Assembly (NCBI RefSeq): GCF_022690685.1
Contig: NZ_JALCYY010000009.1
Span: forward strand, 69,503-133,502
Direction: 5' to 3'
Source: Anaeromyxobacter terrae
GTDB lineage: Bacteria > Myxococcota > Myxococcia > Myxococcales > Anaeromyxobacteraceae
DNA: 64,000 bases
The stretch's first letter is position 1; each line of letters starts with the position of its first letter. Of the stretch, positions 8,623 through 16,723 are shown piece after piece. The position numbers were made by a program, and so were the translations under genes. The notes under the pieces were generated by a model. That model saw only the letters and a list, made by a program, of their open reading frames with translations. It was not told the DNA's origin and searched no databases.

Positions 8623-9408
8623 ATGAAGGTCTCGTTCGTCATACCGACACGCAACCAGGCGCAGTTCATCCGCCGGTGCATCGACAGCTGTCTCGCCCAG
8701 GGGATGCCCGACGCGGAGATCCTGGTCGTGGACGGTCGGTCGACCGATCGCACGGTCGAGGTCCTCCGTGAGTACGGAGACCGTGTGCGCTGGGTCTCGG
8801 AGACCGACTCGGGCCAGTCGGAGGCAGTCAACAAGGGCGTGCGGTGGGCGTCCGGCGACATCATCGCGTGGATCAACTCCGATGACTTCTATCCCGACGC
8901 GACTGCGCTGAGCGACGTCGTGGGGGCGTTCGAGCGGGATCCGGCCACGGACGTCGTGTACGGCGGCGCCCTCGTGGTGGACGCGGATGGGAACGTGCTC
9001 CGAGAGCTATGCGCTCGCCCGATGCGCTCAGCCAAGGAGCTGCTGGTGAAGCCGAACGCGCCCTTCATGCAGCCAGCCATGTTCTTCCGGCGGGAGATGT
9101 TCCTGGCCACGGGCGGCTTGCGACACGACCTTCACTACGCCATGGACTACGATCTGTGGCTTCGGATGCTGCCCCGCGCGCGTAAGCTGCGGCACCTCGC
9201 GCGTCCGCTCGCGTGCGTGACGTTCCACCCCGGGGCGAAGTCGATCGCGGGAATGCTCGAGCAGATTCGTGAGCTCGGCGACCTGAAGCGCCTGCATCGC
9301 GAGGAGTTCGAGCTCGGCTGGCGTGACCGTGCGCGGCTGGGCGCCGGGATGGCGTCCCTGTACTCCTACTGGGCCGCGGTGCGGCTCGGCCTGAGGCGAG
9401 TTTCGTAG
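8623..9408 (+). CDS. GT2-family glycosyltransferase
   Basis: The 261-residue GT-A inverting glycosyltransferase has no membrane helix. It starts MKVSFVIPTRNQAQFIRRCI and continues with VVDGRSTDRTVEVL, the acceptor-sugar region SEAVNKGVRWASGDIIAWIN, and the metal-binding SDD (the DXD equivalent). FMQPAMFFRR and a late MDYDLWLRM motif follow; the latter is also seen in the GT2 at 14126. It would transfer a sugar from a nucleotide donor onto the growing repeat unit. ATG 8623 starts directly after the TATAAT box, with no ribosome binding site, consistent with leaderless translation. The next gene begins immediately after its stop. Confidence 0.88.
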   Translation: MKVSFVIPTRNQAQFIRRCIDSCLAQGMPDAEILVVDGRSTDRTVEVLREYGDRVRWVSETDSGQSEAVNKGVRWASGDIIAWINSDDFYPDATALSDVVGAFERDPATDVVYGGALVVDADGNVLRELCARPMRSAKELLVKPNAPFMQPAMFFRREMFLATGGLRHDLHYAMDYDLWLRMLPRARKLRHLARPLACVTFHPGAKSIAGMLEQIRELGDLKRLHREEFELGWRDRARLGAGMASLYSYWAAVRLGLRRVS

Positions 9409-10692
9409 ATGCCGCTGACAACGTCGCGCACCGCGAGGAACGTCCTGTACCTCGAGCACGCCGGCGCGCCGGGCGGCTCGTGCGTGAGTCTCGTCACGCT
9501 CCTCCAGCGTCTCGACCCGCGCCGTTACAGGCCCGTCGTCCTGCTGTTGCGGCCGAGCGAGGAGATGCTCCGCTTCTACGTGGGAAGCGGCATCGAGGCG
9601 GTGCCGTGGCCCGGGATCCGGACGCTCGAACACACCACGGCTGAGTGGACGAGCATGCGCCGCCCGCTGACGTGGCCGACTGGGCTCGCCTCGCTCGCCG
9701 GGTGGGGGAAGGCGCACCGCCGCACGCTCGACGCGGTCTCGGCGTTTCGGCCGGCCCTCGTTCACCTGAACTCCGTCGTGCTGTACCCGTCCGCTCGCGC
9801 CCTTCACCTGAGCGGCATCCCGTTCGTGTGGCACGTCCGGGAGATGCCGGTTCCGGGGCATTTCGGCTGGCGGCGCCGGCTGCAGCGTGACGCGCTCGTC
9901 CGGTGGCCCACGGCCGCGCTCTATCTGTCGGAGTCCGCGCGGCACGCGTGGGCCGGGGACGCGTGTGGAATGATCGCGCCCGAGCCGGTGGACACGGACC
10001 GCTTCGACCCTGGCATCGATCGCGCCGAGGCGCGGCGGTCGTTCGGGATTCCCGAGGATGCCCGCGTCGTCCTGTACGTGGGCGGGATTGCGCGGATCAA
10101 AGGGATCCTGCCGCTGCTCGAGGCGCTTGCCCAGGTACGAGAGCGCGAGCCACGCACGGTGTGCCTCATGCCGGGAGCGGACGTTGCTCCGCCGCGCACG
10201 CTTCTCTATCGGGCCGCCGCCTCAGTCCTCCCGGCCCTCGGCTCGAACACGCTGACGCAGGCGGTCGCCTCGAAAATCGAGAAGTGGCGCCTCGAGCCAA
10301 TGCTCCTTCGGTATCCGTTCGCCGCAGGAGTCGAGCGGTTCCTCGCGGCGAGCGACCTACTGGCCTTCCCGGCGGTGGAGGATCACTTCGCACGGCCGGT
10401 GGTCGAAGCGGGTCTCATGGAGAGGCCCGTCGTCGCGTCCGACCTGCCTCTCGTCGCAGAACTGGTAGAGGACGGGACGACGGGCCTGCTCGCGCCCGCA
10501 GCGGATCCCGCTGCGCTGGCCGAGCGCGTTCTGGATCTCCTCGGTGATCCGGAGCGGTCGGCGCGCCTCGGCCGCGCTGCGCGTCTGCGTATGACCGAGC
10601 GGTTCGACGCGGCACGGAACGCCGCCGCCCTCATGGATCTCTACGACGAAATCCTCGATGGACGCGGCGACGCAGAAGAGGAAAGTGCTTGA
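9409..10692 (+). CDS. GT4-type glycosyltransferase
   Basis: The 427-residue GT-B protein has an N-terminal acceptor domain (NVLYLEHAGAPGGSCVSLVT) and a C-terminal donor domain starting near VVLYVGGIARIKGI. DLLAFPAVEDHFARPVVEAG holds the family-4 donor motif in variant form: where E-x7-E is usual, the first Glu is followed by D-H-F-A-R-P-V-V-E. About 40 residues between the domains (TLLYRAAASVLPALGSNTLT and neighbours) look like an insertion. ATG 9409 abuts the stop of the previous gene and its own stop overlaps the next start, so the three genes 8623-11567 form one tightly coupled unit. Confidence 0.86.
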   Translation: MPLTTSRTARNVLYLEHAGAPGGSCVSLVTLLQRLDPRRYRPVVLLLRPSEEMLRFYVGSGIEAVPWPGIRTLEHTTAEWTSMRRPLTWPTGLASLAGWGKAHRRTLDAVSAFRPALVHLNSVVLYPSARALHLSGIPFVWHVREMPVPGHFGWRRRLQRDALVRWPTAALYLSESARHAWAGDACGMIAPEPVDTDRFDPGIDRAEARRSFGIPEDARVVLYVGGIARIKGILPLLEALAQVREREPRTVCLMPGADVAPPRTLLYRAAASVLPALGSNTLTQAVASKIEKWRLEPMLLRYPFAAGVERFLAASDLLAFPAVEDHFARPVVEAGLMERPVVASDLPLVAELVEDGTTGLLAPAADPAALAERVLDLLGDPERSARLGRAARLRMTERFDAARNAAALMDLYDEILDGRGDAEEESA

Positions 10693-11567
10693 GAGTGACG
10701 GTCCTGACGCCGACGCTCGACGCCGAGCGGTTCCTTCCAGAGTGCGTCGCGTCCGTGCGAGCGCAGGCCGGCCATGGCGTCGAGGTCGAGCACATCGTCA
10801 TCGATGGTGAGTCGGGCGATCGCACGGTAGAGGTCGCACGGGCGGGCGGTGCGCACGTCCTGGTCGGCCGGGACGGTTCCCTGTACGAGGCGCTGAACCG
10901 GGGGGTTCGCGCCGCGCGAGGCGACGTGATCGCGTGGCTGAACGCGGATGACACCTTCGAGCTCGGGGCGCTCGCGAGCGCCGTTGCGGAACTCCGGCGG
11001 ACGCCTTCGGCGGAGATCGTGGTCGGGCACTACGCGATCGCCCGAGGCGGCCAGCGTCGGGTCATACGGACGCGTGCAGACGCACTGCTGCGGATTCGAT
11101 CGGGCATACGGCAGGACGCCTGGGTCACGCCGCTCGCGGTGCTGTACCGCGCCGATACGCTGCGACGGCTGGGCGAGTACACCGGCACGTATCGGATAGC
11201 CGCGGATCTCGATCTTTGGCTGCGGGCTGCCGCGCGCGAGCCGCCGCCCATGGTCGTGCACTGCGGCGTGGTGCTCGGCACGTTCCGGGTGCACGAGGGC
11301 TCTCTGAGCACGGGCACGAGCCCGGAGCGGAGCCTCAGGGAGACGATAGACATCGCGCGCCGGTGGTGCGAGCGGGCGGACGCGCCCGAGGGTGTGCGAA
11401 GCTTCGCGCGGTATCTCTATCGCCGGCACGAGTTCCTGCTTCGCATCTGGCACCTCCGCGCGGAGCCGCGCTGGCGGAAGGCACTCGCCGCGTACCGATG
11501 CTATCGCGAGCTGAGCGCCCTGGGGCCTGGGACGCTCCGCGATTTTCTGGCGCCGCTCACTCCATGA
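10689..11567 (+). CDS. GT2-family glycosyltransferase
   Basis: The 292-residue protein of the GT-A fold has VTVLTPTLDAERFLPECVAS, VIDGESGDRTVEVARAGG, SLYEALNRGVRAARGDVIAW and the metal-binding NADD. The C-terminal half carries TYRIAADLDLWLRAAA, like the MDYDLWLR motif of its neighbours. The start is TTG 10689, overlapping the preceding stop (TTGA) with GAGGAAA upstream; GTG 10695 is a possible alternative. It probably adds one sugar in the repeat unit. It is likely paralogous to the GT2 genes at 8623 and 14126, judging from the shared motif order. Confidence 0.86.
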   Translation: MRVTVLTPTLDAERFLPECVASVRAQAGHGVEVEHIVIDGESGDRTVEVARAGGAHVLVGRDGSLYEALNRGVRAARGDVIAWLNADDTFELGALASAVAELRRTPSAEIVVGHYAIARGGQRRVIRTRADALLRIRSGIRQDAWVTPLAVLYRADTLRRLGEYTGTYRIAADLDLWLRAAAREPPPMVVHCGVVLGTFRVHEGSLSTGTSPERSLRETIDIARRWCERADAPEGVRSFARYLYRRHEFLLRIWHLRAEPRWRKALAAYRCYRELSALGPGTLRDFLAPLTP

Positions 11568-11679
11568 CGGGGGTCAGCTCTGGTCATCGCGTGTTGGCGC
11601 GCGCGAGCTCGTTGAGAAGCATCCGAAGGACACCTTCGGTGCGCGGGTGGCGTCGGTGGGCTTGGTGGGGAGCGGCGTC

Positions 11680-12801
11680 GTGAGGATCGGCGTCTCGCTG
11701 CTCTCGTTCCGGCCGGGCAAGATCGGAGGAGCCGAGACGTACGTCCGGCGCCTGCTGGCGTCGCTGCCCGCGGTGGCCGAAGGGGACCAGCTCGTCGCGG
11801 TGCTCGACGACGATCTCGCCCGAGCGCTCGATACGCCTGGGTTCGAGCGCGTCGTCGTCTCGCGCGGGGCGAGCGCGGTGGTCCTCGAGCGGATCGCCGA
11901 GGCGTTCACGCCGTGGCGAGCGCGATACCTCGAGCGCGCGTTTGCGGCAGCGGCCCTGGACGTCACGCTCTTCCCGCAGCAGTCAGTCTTCCCGCGGCGT
12001 GCGCCTGGACCCGCGGTCGTGACGGTCCACGACGTCCAGCACCTGTACCACGCCGATCGCTTCCCGCTCTTCGACCGGGCGTTCCGCGCGGCGCTCTACG
12101 GGTTCAGCATGGCGCGCGCGTCCCGCGTGATCGCGATCTCCGAGTTCACGCGAAGGACGCTGACCGAGCGAGCGGGGATCCCCGGCGCGAAGGTGGCCGT
12201 GATCCCGCACGGCTTCTCGCCCGACCCGAGCCCGGTCTCTCCACGCGAGGACCTGCCCCGGCCGTATCTCTACTATCCCGCCGCCACGTACCCGCACAAA
12301 GGGCACGCCACGCTCTTCCGCGCGCTCGCCGCGCTGCGCGCGCGAGGAGCGCTGGCCCACCACCTCGTCCTCACCGGCGAGAGAACGAAGCGCTGGCCCG
12401 AGCTGCAGCGCCTCGCGCAGTCGCTGGGGCTCTCCGACCGCGTGCGGCATCTCGGGTTCTTGCCGGCCGCCGAGGTCCGCCGCGTGTACGTCGGCGCCGA
12501 CGCGGTGGTGTTCCCGAGCGAGTACGAGGGATTCGGGCTCCCGGTGCTCGAGGCGGCGGCGCTGCGGCGACGCCTGATCACCTCACGCCTCGACGTGTTC
12601 GACGAGATCGGCGTGCCGCGAACCCAGCAGATCGATTTCCGTGATCCGGGCCAGCTGCTGGAGGCCATCCGGGACGCCGCGCCGGTGTCGCTCCAGAGGC
12701 GCCCACTCACCTGGGACGAGGTCGCCCTCCGGACGCTCGAGGTGTTGCGGGACGCCGCAGCGCGATCGGCGCGAACGGAGCCGCGTCGAGCAGGTCCCTG
12801 A
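11680..12801 (+). CDS. GT4-type glycosyltransferase
   Basis: The 373-residue GT-B protein starts RIGVSLLSFRPGKIGGAETY, the canonical N-terminal glycine loop of family 4. Further motifs are VVTVHDVQHLYHADRFPLFD, RVIAISEFTRRTL, YPAATYPHKGHATLF at the start of the donor domain, and FPSEYEGFGLPVLEA with the E-x7-E pair. The order resembles mannosyl/rhamnosyltransferases of O-antigen clusters and the glycosyltransferase at 2885, but the donor cannot be named. GTG 11680 is preceded by GGGGAG seven bases upstream; GTG 11647 would add 11 unsupported residues. It is separated from the previous unit by 112 bp and is the last plus-strand gene before a convergent minus-strand pair. Confidence 0.87.
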   Translation: MRIGVSLLSFRPGKIGGAETYVRRLLASLPAVAEGDQLVAVLDDDLARALDTPGFERVVVSRGASAVVLERIAEAFTPWRARYLERAFAAAALDVTLFPQQSVFPRRAPGPAVVTVHDVQHLYHADRFPLFDRAFRAALYGFSMARASRVIAISEFTRRTLTERAGIPGAKVAVIPHGFSPDPSPVSPREDLPRPYLYYPAATYPHKGHATLFRALAALRARGALAHHLVLTGERTKRWPELQRLAQSLGLSDRVRHLGFLPAAEVRRVYVGADAVVFPSEYEGFGLPVLEAAALRRRLITSRLDVFDEIGVPRTQQIDFRDPGQLLEAIRDAAPVSLQRRPLTWDEVALRTLEVLRDAAARSARTEPRRAGP

Positions 12802-12807
12802 TGATCG

Positions 12808-12830
12808 TTCGGTGAGGTGCCCTCGCCGAA
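12808..12830. terminator. Bidirectional hairpin between convergent genes
   Basis: 12808-12817 pairs with 12821-12830 (one G-T wobble) around a three-base loop. It lies seven bases after the GT4 stop and just before the stop of the minus-strand DUF2304 gene, as expected of a shared terminator. No long T-tract follows. Confidence 0.55.
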
Positions 12831-12834
12831 GGCT

Positions 12835-13236
12835 TCAGCTTGCCTCGCGCTCCCGGCCGGGGTCCACGGACGTACGGTTCTCGGCCCGGGTCCGGGCATC
12901 GTCCCGCTCCGCCGACAGGATCGCCAGCTCCTGCGTGAGCCGCCGCACCTGCTCCGTGAGCCGCGAGAGCACGGTCGAGAAGTGAACGCTGATGAGGAGC
13001 AGGAAGACGAGCCCGAAGATGAAGAGCGTCGTGGTCGGGGTGACGGCGCCGCTGAGCCGCGTGAGCCACTCGACCAGGCCGTACCAGATCGAGAGCACCA
13101 GCATGCCGAGCGTGGTGATCACCCACAGGAACGAATACTCCTCGCGGAGCTTCCGCCTGCGGATGAGCTCCAGGATCACGCCGAGCGTCACCACGCTCAC
13201 GGCCATCGCGAAGACGTGCTGGTTCGCGGTCATCAT
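12835..13236 (-). CDS. DUF2304-family small membrane protein
   Basis: The 133-residue protein has three predicted membrane helices (VFAMAVSVVTLGVILELI, FLWVITTLGMLVLSIWYGL, TTLFIFGLVFLLLISVHFS). A C-terminal charged coiled coil follows (LTEQVRRLTQELAILSAERD). The motif RRRKLREEYSFLWV between helices 1 and 2 is the signature of DUF2304 proteins, which commonly sit beside dolichol-phosphate-mannose-synthase-like glycosyltransferases. Its start ATG 13236 overlaps the stop of that upstream glycosyltransferase (ATGA), so the two are coupled and probably form one membrane complex. The biochemical role is unknown. Confidence 0.83.
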   Translation of the reverse strand: MMTANQHVFAMAVSVVTLGVILELIRRRKLREEYSFLWVITTLGMLVLSIWYGLVEWLTRLSGAVTPTTTLFIFGLVFLLLISVHFSTVLSRLTEQVRRLTQELAILSAERDDARTRAENRTSVDPGREREAS

Positions 13237-13946
13237 CGCTTCTCGCTCCGGAGCGGAACGAGGAACAGCGCGAGGGACATCCGGAACACGTAGTAGAGCG
13301 GCTTCAAGAAGCCCCCGTGCATGCTCTTGCCCGGAGGCGACGGCAGCATGCGCACCGGCACCTCGGTGAGGCGCAGCCCGGAGCGCGCCACCATCGCGAG
13401 GACGTCGGCGTCCGGGTAGTCCACCGGGTAGCGCTCGTGCGAGTAGAAGTGCAGCGCCTCCCGCGAGATCGCCTGGAAGCCGCTCGTCGGATCGGTGATC
13501 CGCTGACCCGACAGAGCGCTCGCGACGGAGCCGAAGAGCCACATCCCGAGCCGCCGCAGCAGGGGAGGGCGGTACGAGCTGCCGTCGAGGAAGCGAGAGC
13601 CGACGACCACGTCGGCGTGCGCCAGCGCCCCCAGGAGCGGAGGGATGGAGGCCGGGTCGTGCTGCCCGTCCGCGTCGAGCTGGAGCACCGCGTCGTACCC
13701 TCGCCGCAGCGCGTAGCGGTAGCCCGTCTGAAGGGCGGCGCCGTACCCGAGGTTGACCGGGTGCGTCGCGACGATCGCTCCGCCGCGCCGTGCCTCGACG
13801 GCGGTGTCGTCCGCGGATCCGTCGTCCACGACGAGCACGTCGCCTTCGACCTGGCCGCGGACCGCCTCCACGACGCGCCGGATCTGCCGCGCCTCGTTGA
13901 AGGCCGGCATCACCACGAGAATCCGGGGGTTCTCGGAGAGAATCAT
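13233..13946 (-). CDS. DPM1-like GT2 glycosyltransferase (polyprenyl-phosphate type)
   Basis: The 237-residue protein is close to the dolichol/undecaprenyl-phosphate mannosyl- or glucosyltransferase group. It has RILVVMPAFNEARQIRRVVE, VLVVDDGSADDTAVEARRGG, NLGYGAALQTGYRYAL, the catalytic LDADGQHDPASIP and VVVGSRFLDGSSYRPP. The C-terminus (PLYYVFRMSLALFLVPL) is a likely membrane-associating helix. Such enzymes make polyprenyl-phosphate sugars used as lumenal or periplasmic donors by GT-C enzymes, which fits the two GT-C-like genes at the left end. ATG 13946 is chosen because it starts just before the first strand; 17 residues further upstream look non-family. It is coupled to the DUF2304 gene. 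Confidence 0.87.
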   Translation of the reverse strand: MILSENPRILVVMPAFNEARQIRRVVEAVRGQVEGDVLVVDDGSADDTAVEARRGGAIVATHPVNLGYGAALQTGYRYALRRGYDAVLQLDADGQHDPASIPPLLGALAHADVVVGSRFLDGSSYRPPLLRRLGMWLFGSVASALSGQRITDPTSGFQAISREALHFYSHERYPVDYPDADVLAMVARSGLRLTEVPVRMLPSPPGKSMHGGFLKPLYYVFRMSLALFLVPLRSEKR

Positions 13947-14100
13947 CGGTCCGCCGCACGTGCACGAGACGCACCCTGCGGCCCAGGGACGTAACACATC
14001 GGTAACGCGGGGGAAACCGGACGCATGCCCGCGGCGAGCGTTTCGGCCTCACGAAAGATTTGCGCTCGGGGCCCGCTGTTGCCGGCGGCGGGGATGGGCA

Positions 14101-14106
14101 GATAAT
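14101..14106 (+). promoter_or_regulatory. GATAAT -10-like box before GT2 gene
   Basis: GATAAT lies 19 bases before the TTG start at 14126, in the 179-bp divergent gap with the minus-strand pair. A GGAGG ribosome binding site follows at 14117-14121. No clear -35 was found. Confidence 0.45.
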
Positions 14107-14125
14107 GCGCCGCTCCGGAGGCGCC

Positions 14126-14905
14126 TTGAAGGTCAGCGTGGTGACGCCCTCGTTCAACCAGGGCGCCTACATCGAGAGGACGATCGAGAGCGTGCTCGCG
14201 CAGCGTGGCGCGTTCGACCTCGAGTATCTCGTCGTGGACGCCGGCTCGACGGACGAGACGCTCTCCATCCTCCGGCGGTACGAGGGGCGCCTTCGGTTCG
14301 TGTCCGAGCGGGACCGCGGACAGTCGGACGCGATCAACAAGGGCTTCCGGATGACCACCGGCGAGGTCGTCGCGTGGCTCAACTCCGACGACACCTACGC
14401 GCCGGGCGCCCTCGACGCCGTGGTGCGCACGCTCACCCGGACCGGCGCGCGCTGGTGCTTCGGCGAGTGCCCGATCATCGACGAGCGCGACGCCGAGATC
14501 CGGAGCGCCATCGCCCGGTACAAGACCTGGGTCTCGCGGCGCTACAGCCTGCGGCGCCTCGTGGGGCGGAACTTCATCCCCCAGCCGGCGACGTTCTTCC
14601 GGCGCGACCTCCTCGACGAGGTCGGTCCGATCGACGAGTCGCTCCACTTCGCGATGGACTACGACCTGTGGCTGCGGTTCGCGCGCGTGGCGGAGCCCGT
14701 CTTCGTGCCGCAGCCGCTCGCGCGGTTCCGGTGGCACGGCGCCTCCAAGACGGGCGCCGGGTACAGGGCGGGCGCGTGGGAGTGCTTCCGGATCGCGAGC
14801 GCGCGCGCCCGTGGGGTGGAGCGGCTCGCGCTTCCTGAGCACCTCCTCCACCTCGCGGCGCAGCTCGCCGTGTATCGCCTGCTCGACCTCTCCCGTCCGC
14901 GCTGA
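14126..14905 (+). CDS. GT2-family glycosyltransferase
   Basis: The 259-residue GT-A protein starts LKVSVVTPSFNQGAYIERTI. It has VVDAGSTDETLSILRRYEG, SDAINKGFRMTTGEVVAWLN followed by the metal site SDD, and FIPQPATFFRRDLLDEVGPI with LHFAMDYDLWLRFARV. It is clearly related to the GT2 at 8623. TTG 14126 is preferred because GGAGG lies four bases upstream and it gives the usual M-K-V-S start; ATG 14105 would add seven residues. It is the last gene of the glycan locus and has its own short promoter region. Confidence 0.87.
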   Translation: MKVSVVTPSFNQGAYIERTIESVLAQRGAFDLEYLVVDAGSTDETLSILRRYEGRLRFVSERDRGQSDAINKGFRMTTGEVVAWLNSDDTYAPGALDAVVRTLTRTGARWCFGECPIIDERDAEIRSAIARYKTWVSRRYSLRRLVGRNFIPQPATFFRRDLLDEVGPIDESLHFAMDYDLWLRFARVAEPVFVPQPLARFRWHGASKTGAGYRAGAWECFRIASARARGVERLALPEHLLHLAAQLAVYRLLDLSRPR

Positions 14906-14940
14906 GCGCCGCCGTTCGCCGAGGTCGACGCGAAACGACT

Positions 14941-14970
14941 CGGGCCGGCAGGATCGCTCCTGCCGGCCCG
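14941..14970. terminator. Strong 13-bp hairpin between convergent genes
   Basis: 14941-14953 and 14958-14970 are perfectly complementary over 13 bp with a TCGC loop. The hairpin lies between the GT2 stop (14905) and the stop of the minus-strand small membrane protein (14994), so it can end transcription from both sides. Confidence 0.75.
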
Positions 14971-14993
14971 CGCTGCGTGGGTCCCCACCCCGA

Positions 14994-15416
14994 CTACTTC
15001 TTCTCTTCCTTCCGAGCGGCGATCTCCTTCTCGAGGCGCTCGAGCTCCGCCGTCGCCTTCGCCTCGTCCGCGCGCCCCTCCTCGCCGGGCTTGCCGGTCA
15101 GGTGCGCCTCACCGGGCGTCCAGCCGGGAGACACGGTGGAGGCGAGCTCCGTCGCGCCCCGCTTCACGCCGCCCGTGAGCTTCTTCACGATGGCGTTCGC
15201 GAAGAGGTAGAAGCCGATGAACGGCAGGAACATCAGGAAGACGAGCCCGGCGAGCGGCACCACCGCGAGGACGACCGGGAAGGGCAGCTTCAGGTACTTC
15301 GCCGTCGCGTCGCCAGGAAGCCGTCCGCCCTCGGGCGGCACCACCTCGACTCCCCACCGCCTCGGGCTCCAGTAGTAGCCGCTCTCGACCTTCGAACCGC
15401 CCGTGTGCCTGGTCAT
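14994..15416 (-). CDS. Small two-helix membrane protein, paralog A
   Basis: The 140-residue protein is of unknown function. The order is a polar N-terminus with GYYWSPRRWGVEVV, two adjacent membrane helices (about 47-80, including FLMFLPFIGFYLFA), then the conserved block RGATELASTVSPGWTPGEAH with LTGKP. A Glu/Lys-rich tail follows that should form a helix (AELERLEKEIAARKEEKK). It is a clear paralog of the upstream gene at 15465-15890, sharing about half of its residues along the whole length. ATG 15416 has GGAGG six bases upstream. The pair forms a short operon ending at the 13-bp hairpin. The conserved SPGW-PGEAH-TGKP block is the most distinctive feature. Confidence 0.8.
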   Translation of the reverse strand: MTRHTGGSKVESGYYWSPRRWGVEVVPPEGGRLPGDATAKYLKLPFPVVLAVVPLAGLVFLMFLPFIGFYLFANAIVKKLTGGVKRGATELASTVSPGWTPGEAHLTGKPGEEGRADEAKATAELERLEKEIAARKEEKK

Positions 15417-15464
15417 GACCGCCTCCTCGCCGTGCTCAGCCGTGCTCGGGAAACCGCGTCCGCG

Positions 15465-15890
15465 CTAGCTCTTCCGCTTGTCGCCGATCTCCTTCTCGAG
15501 GGCGTCGAGCCGCGCCTCCGCGCCCGTCGGCCCCTTCTCCTCCGTCCCGGCGCCCTCCGCGGGCTTGCCGGTGAAGTGCGCCTCGCCGGGCTGCCAGCCG
15601 GGGCTCACGGTGGACGCCAGCTCGGTCGCGCCGCGGTGGAACATGTTCACGATCGGGCTGAGGAGGGCGCGGGCGAAGATGACGAACCCGATCAGCGGGA
15701 GGAACATGAGGAAGGTGAGGCCGAGCATCGGGATGAGCGCGAGGGCGACGACCGTCGGCACCTTCATCCACTCGCCCTTGCCCTCCGGCAGCCGGTCGCC
15801 GTCCTTCGCGATGGGCTCGACGTGCCACTTGATCGCGTTGAAGTAGTAGCCGCCCTTCACTGCGCTTCCGCTCTTGAACTTGTTGGCCAT
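15465..15890 (-). CDS. Small two-helix membrane protein, paralog B
   Basis: The 141-residue protein of unknown function is the first gene of the pair. It shows KGGYYFNAIKWHVEPI, then DGDRLPEGKGEWMKVP, two membrane helices with FLMFLPLIGFVIFA, the shared block RGATELASTVSPGWQPGEAH with FTGKP, and an acidic-basic helical tail (EARLDALEKEIGDKRKS). ATG 15890 has AAGGAG nine bases upstream. Tandem duplication with retention of the cytosolic-side block suggests the two products work together, perhaps as a hetero-oligomer; that is inference. No catalytic motif is seen. Confidence 0.8.
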   Translation of the reverse strand: MANKFKSGSAVKGGYYFNAIKWHVEPIAKDGDRLPEGKGEWMKVPTVVALALIPMLGLTFLMFLPLIGFVIFARALLSPIVNMFHRGATELASTVSPGWQPGEAHFTGKPAEGAGTEEKGPTGAEARLDALEKEIGDKRKS

Positions 15891-16282
15891 GGTGTTTGGC
15901 TCCTTTCGATGCTCAATCTCGCTCAATCCGCGTCGATTCGAAATGCGGACGAATGCCCAATTGCGCGGGTAAAAGTCCGGGGGCGGCCGCTCCTCGCCGC
16001 CCGACGCGACCGCCGAGCGCGCCGGAGCGGGGCGGGGGCCGTGGCCCGAGCGAGGCCGGGTCGCGAGCCGGGGCAGCCACCCCCGCGACGCCGGAGCGTG
16101 CGGCGGGCGGATTCCGGAGGAGGCGTCGGGTGGAGTCCCGATGCGCGCGTGCGCCGCGGATCGTGCGGCGAGCTGCCGCGATCCGGACGCCGGAAGCGGC
16201 AGCTCCCGGGCAAGAACGGGCGGCAGGTGTCGCCTGCCCGCGGCGGCGCCCGTTCGCGGCTCCCCTGAAGCAGAGAGAAGCG
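15891..16282. other. Intergenic region, 392 bp, with AT-richer promoter patch and nested hairpin
   Basis: 15900-15975 is unusually AT-rich for this genome and should hold the promoter of the minus-strand membrane-protein pair. It has GATTGAGC repeated twice on the minus strand. A nested inverted repeat lies at 16214-16255. No gene is supported; the frames across it lack the strong third-position GC bias of real genes. Confidence 0.5.
16214..16255. terminator. Nested inverted repeat downstream of the HTH gene
   Basis: GAACGGGCG (16214-16222) pairs with CGCCCGTTC (16247-16255). Inside it, GGCAGG (16222-16227) pairs with CCTGCC (16233-16238). It lies 27 bp beyond the stop of the minus-strand HTH gene and is a plausible terminator. 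Confidence 0.5.
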
Positions 16283-16723
16283 CTACTCGCGGACCTGGCT
16301 GCGCGCGCGGGCGGCGGCGCCCGGCCGGCGCGTCAGCCCGAACTGCGTGAGCGTCCGCTCGACGCTCCGCACCGACACCTCGTGCCCGAGCGCGGCGAGC
16401 TCGTCGGCGATCGCCGCCGCGCTCCGCTCCGGATCGCGCAGGCGCGCGCGAACGATGTGCCGGACGACCTCGAGCGGACGCCGCCACGCGCCTCGCGGGC
16501 CCGGCGGTCGGGCGATGAGGCCCTCGAGCCCGCTCTCCCGGAAGCGGCGCAGCTTCTCGTAGTAGGCGCTGCGCGACCTGCCGAAGCGGGCCAGGACGTC
16601 CTCGAGCGGCGCGCCGCTCGTCTCTCCCTCGATCAGCATGAGCAGATCGAGGGAGGCCGCGTCGCTCGCGGGTAAGGAAAGGATCCCGCCGGGGCCGCGG
16701 ATGACGTTGCTCTCGGGCTTCAT
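16283..16723 (-). CDS. Stand-alone transposase-type helix-turn-helix protein
   Basis: The 146-residue protein consists of two HTH units and little else. [20 protein letters not shown] is followed by [19 protein letters not shown], the linker style of transposase N-terminal domains. The second unit is [20 protein letters not shown] then [15 protein letters not shown]. In many IS elements this module precedes a DDE catalytic domain, but here the frame stops after it and no DDE domain follows on the minus strand. It may be a domesticated DNA-binding protein or an IS remnant. Composition matches the genome, with no flanking terminal repeats seen, which favours long residence. ATG 16723 has a GGAGGAG about ten bases upstream. 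It is divergent from hemA. Confidence 0.7.
   Translation of the reverse strand: MKPESNVIRGPGGILSLPASDAASLDLLMLIEGETSGAPLEDVLARFGRSRSAYYEKLRRFRESGLEGLIARPPGPRGAWRRPLEVVRHIVRARLRDPERSAAAIADELAALGHEVSVRSVERTLTQFGLTRRPGAAARARSQVRE

Noticed and set aside
15923..16213. 96-residue minus-strand frame in the gap before the HTH gene
   Set aside because: Composition is Arg/Pro/Ala low-complexity and GC3 does not follow the genome pattern.
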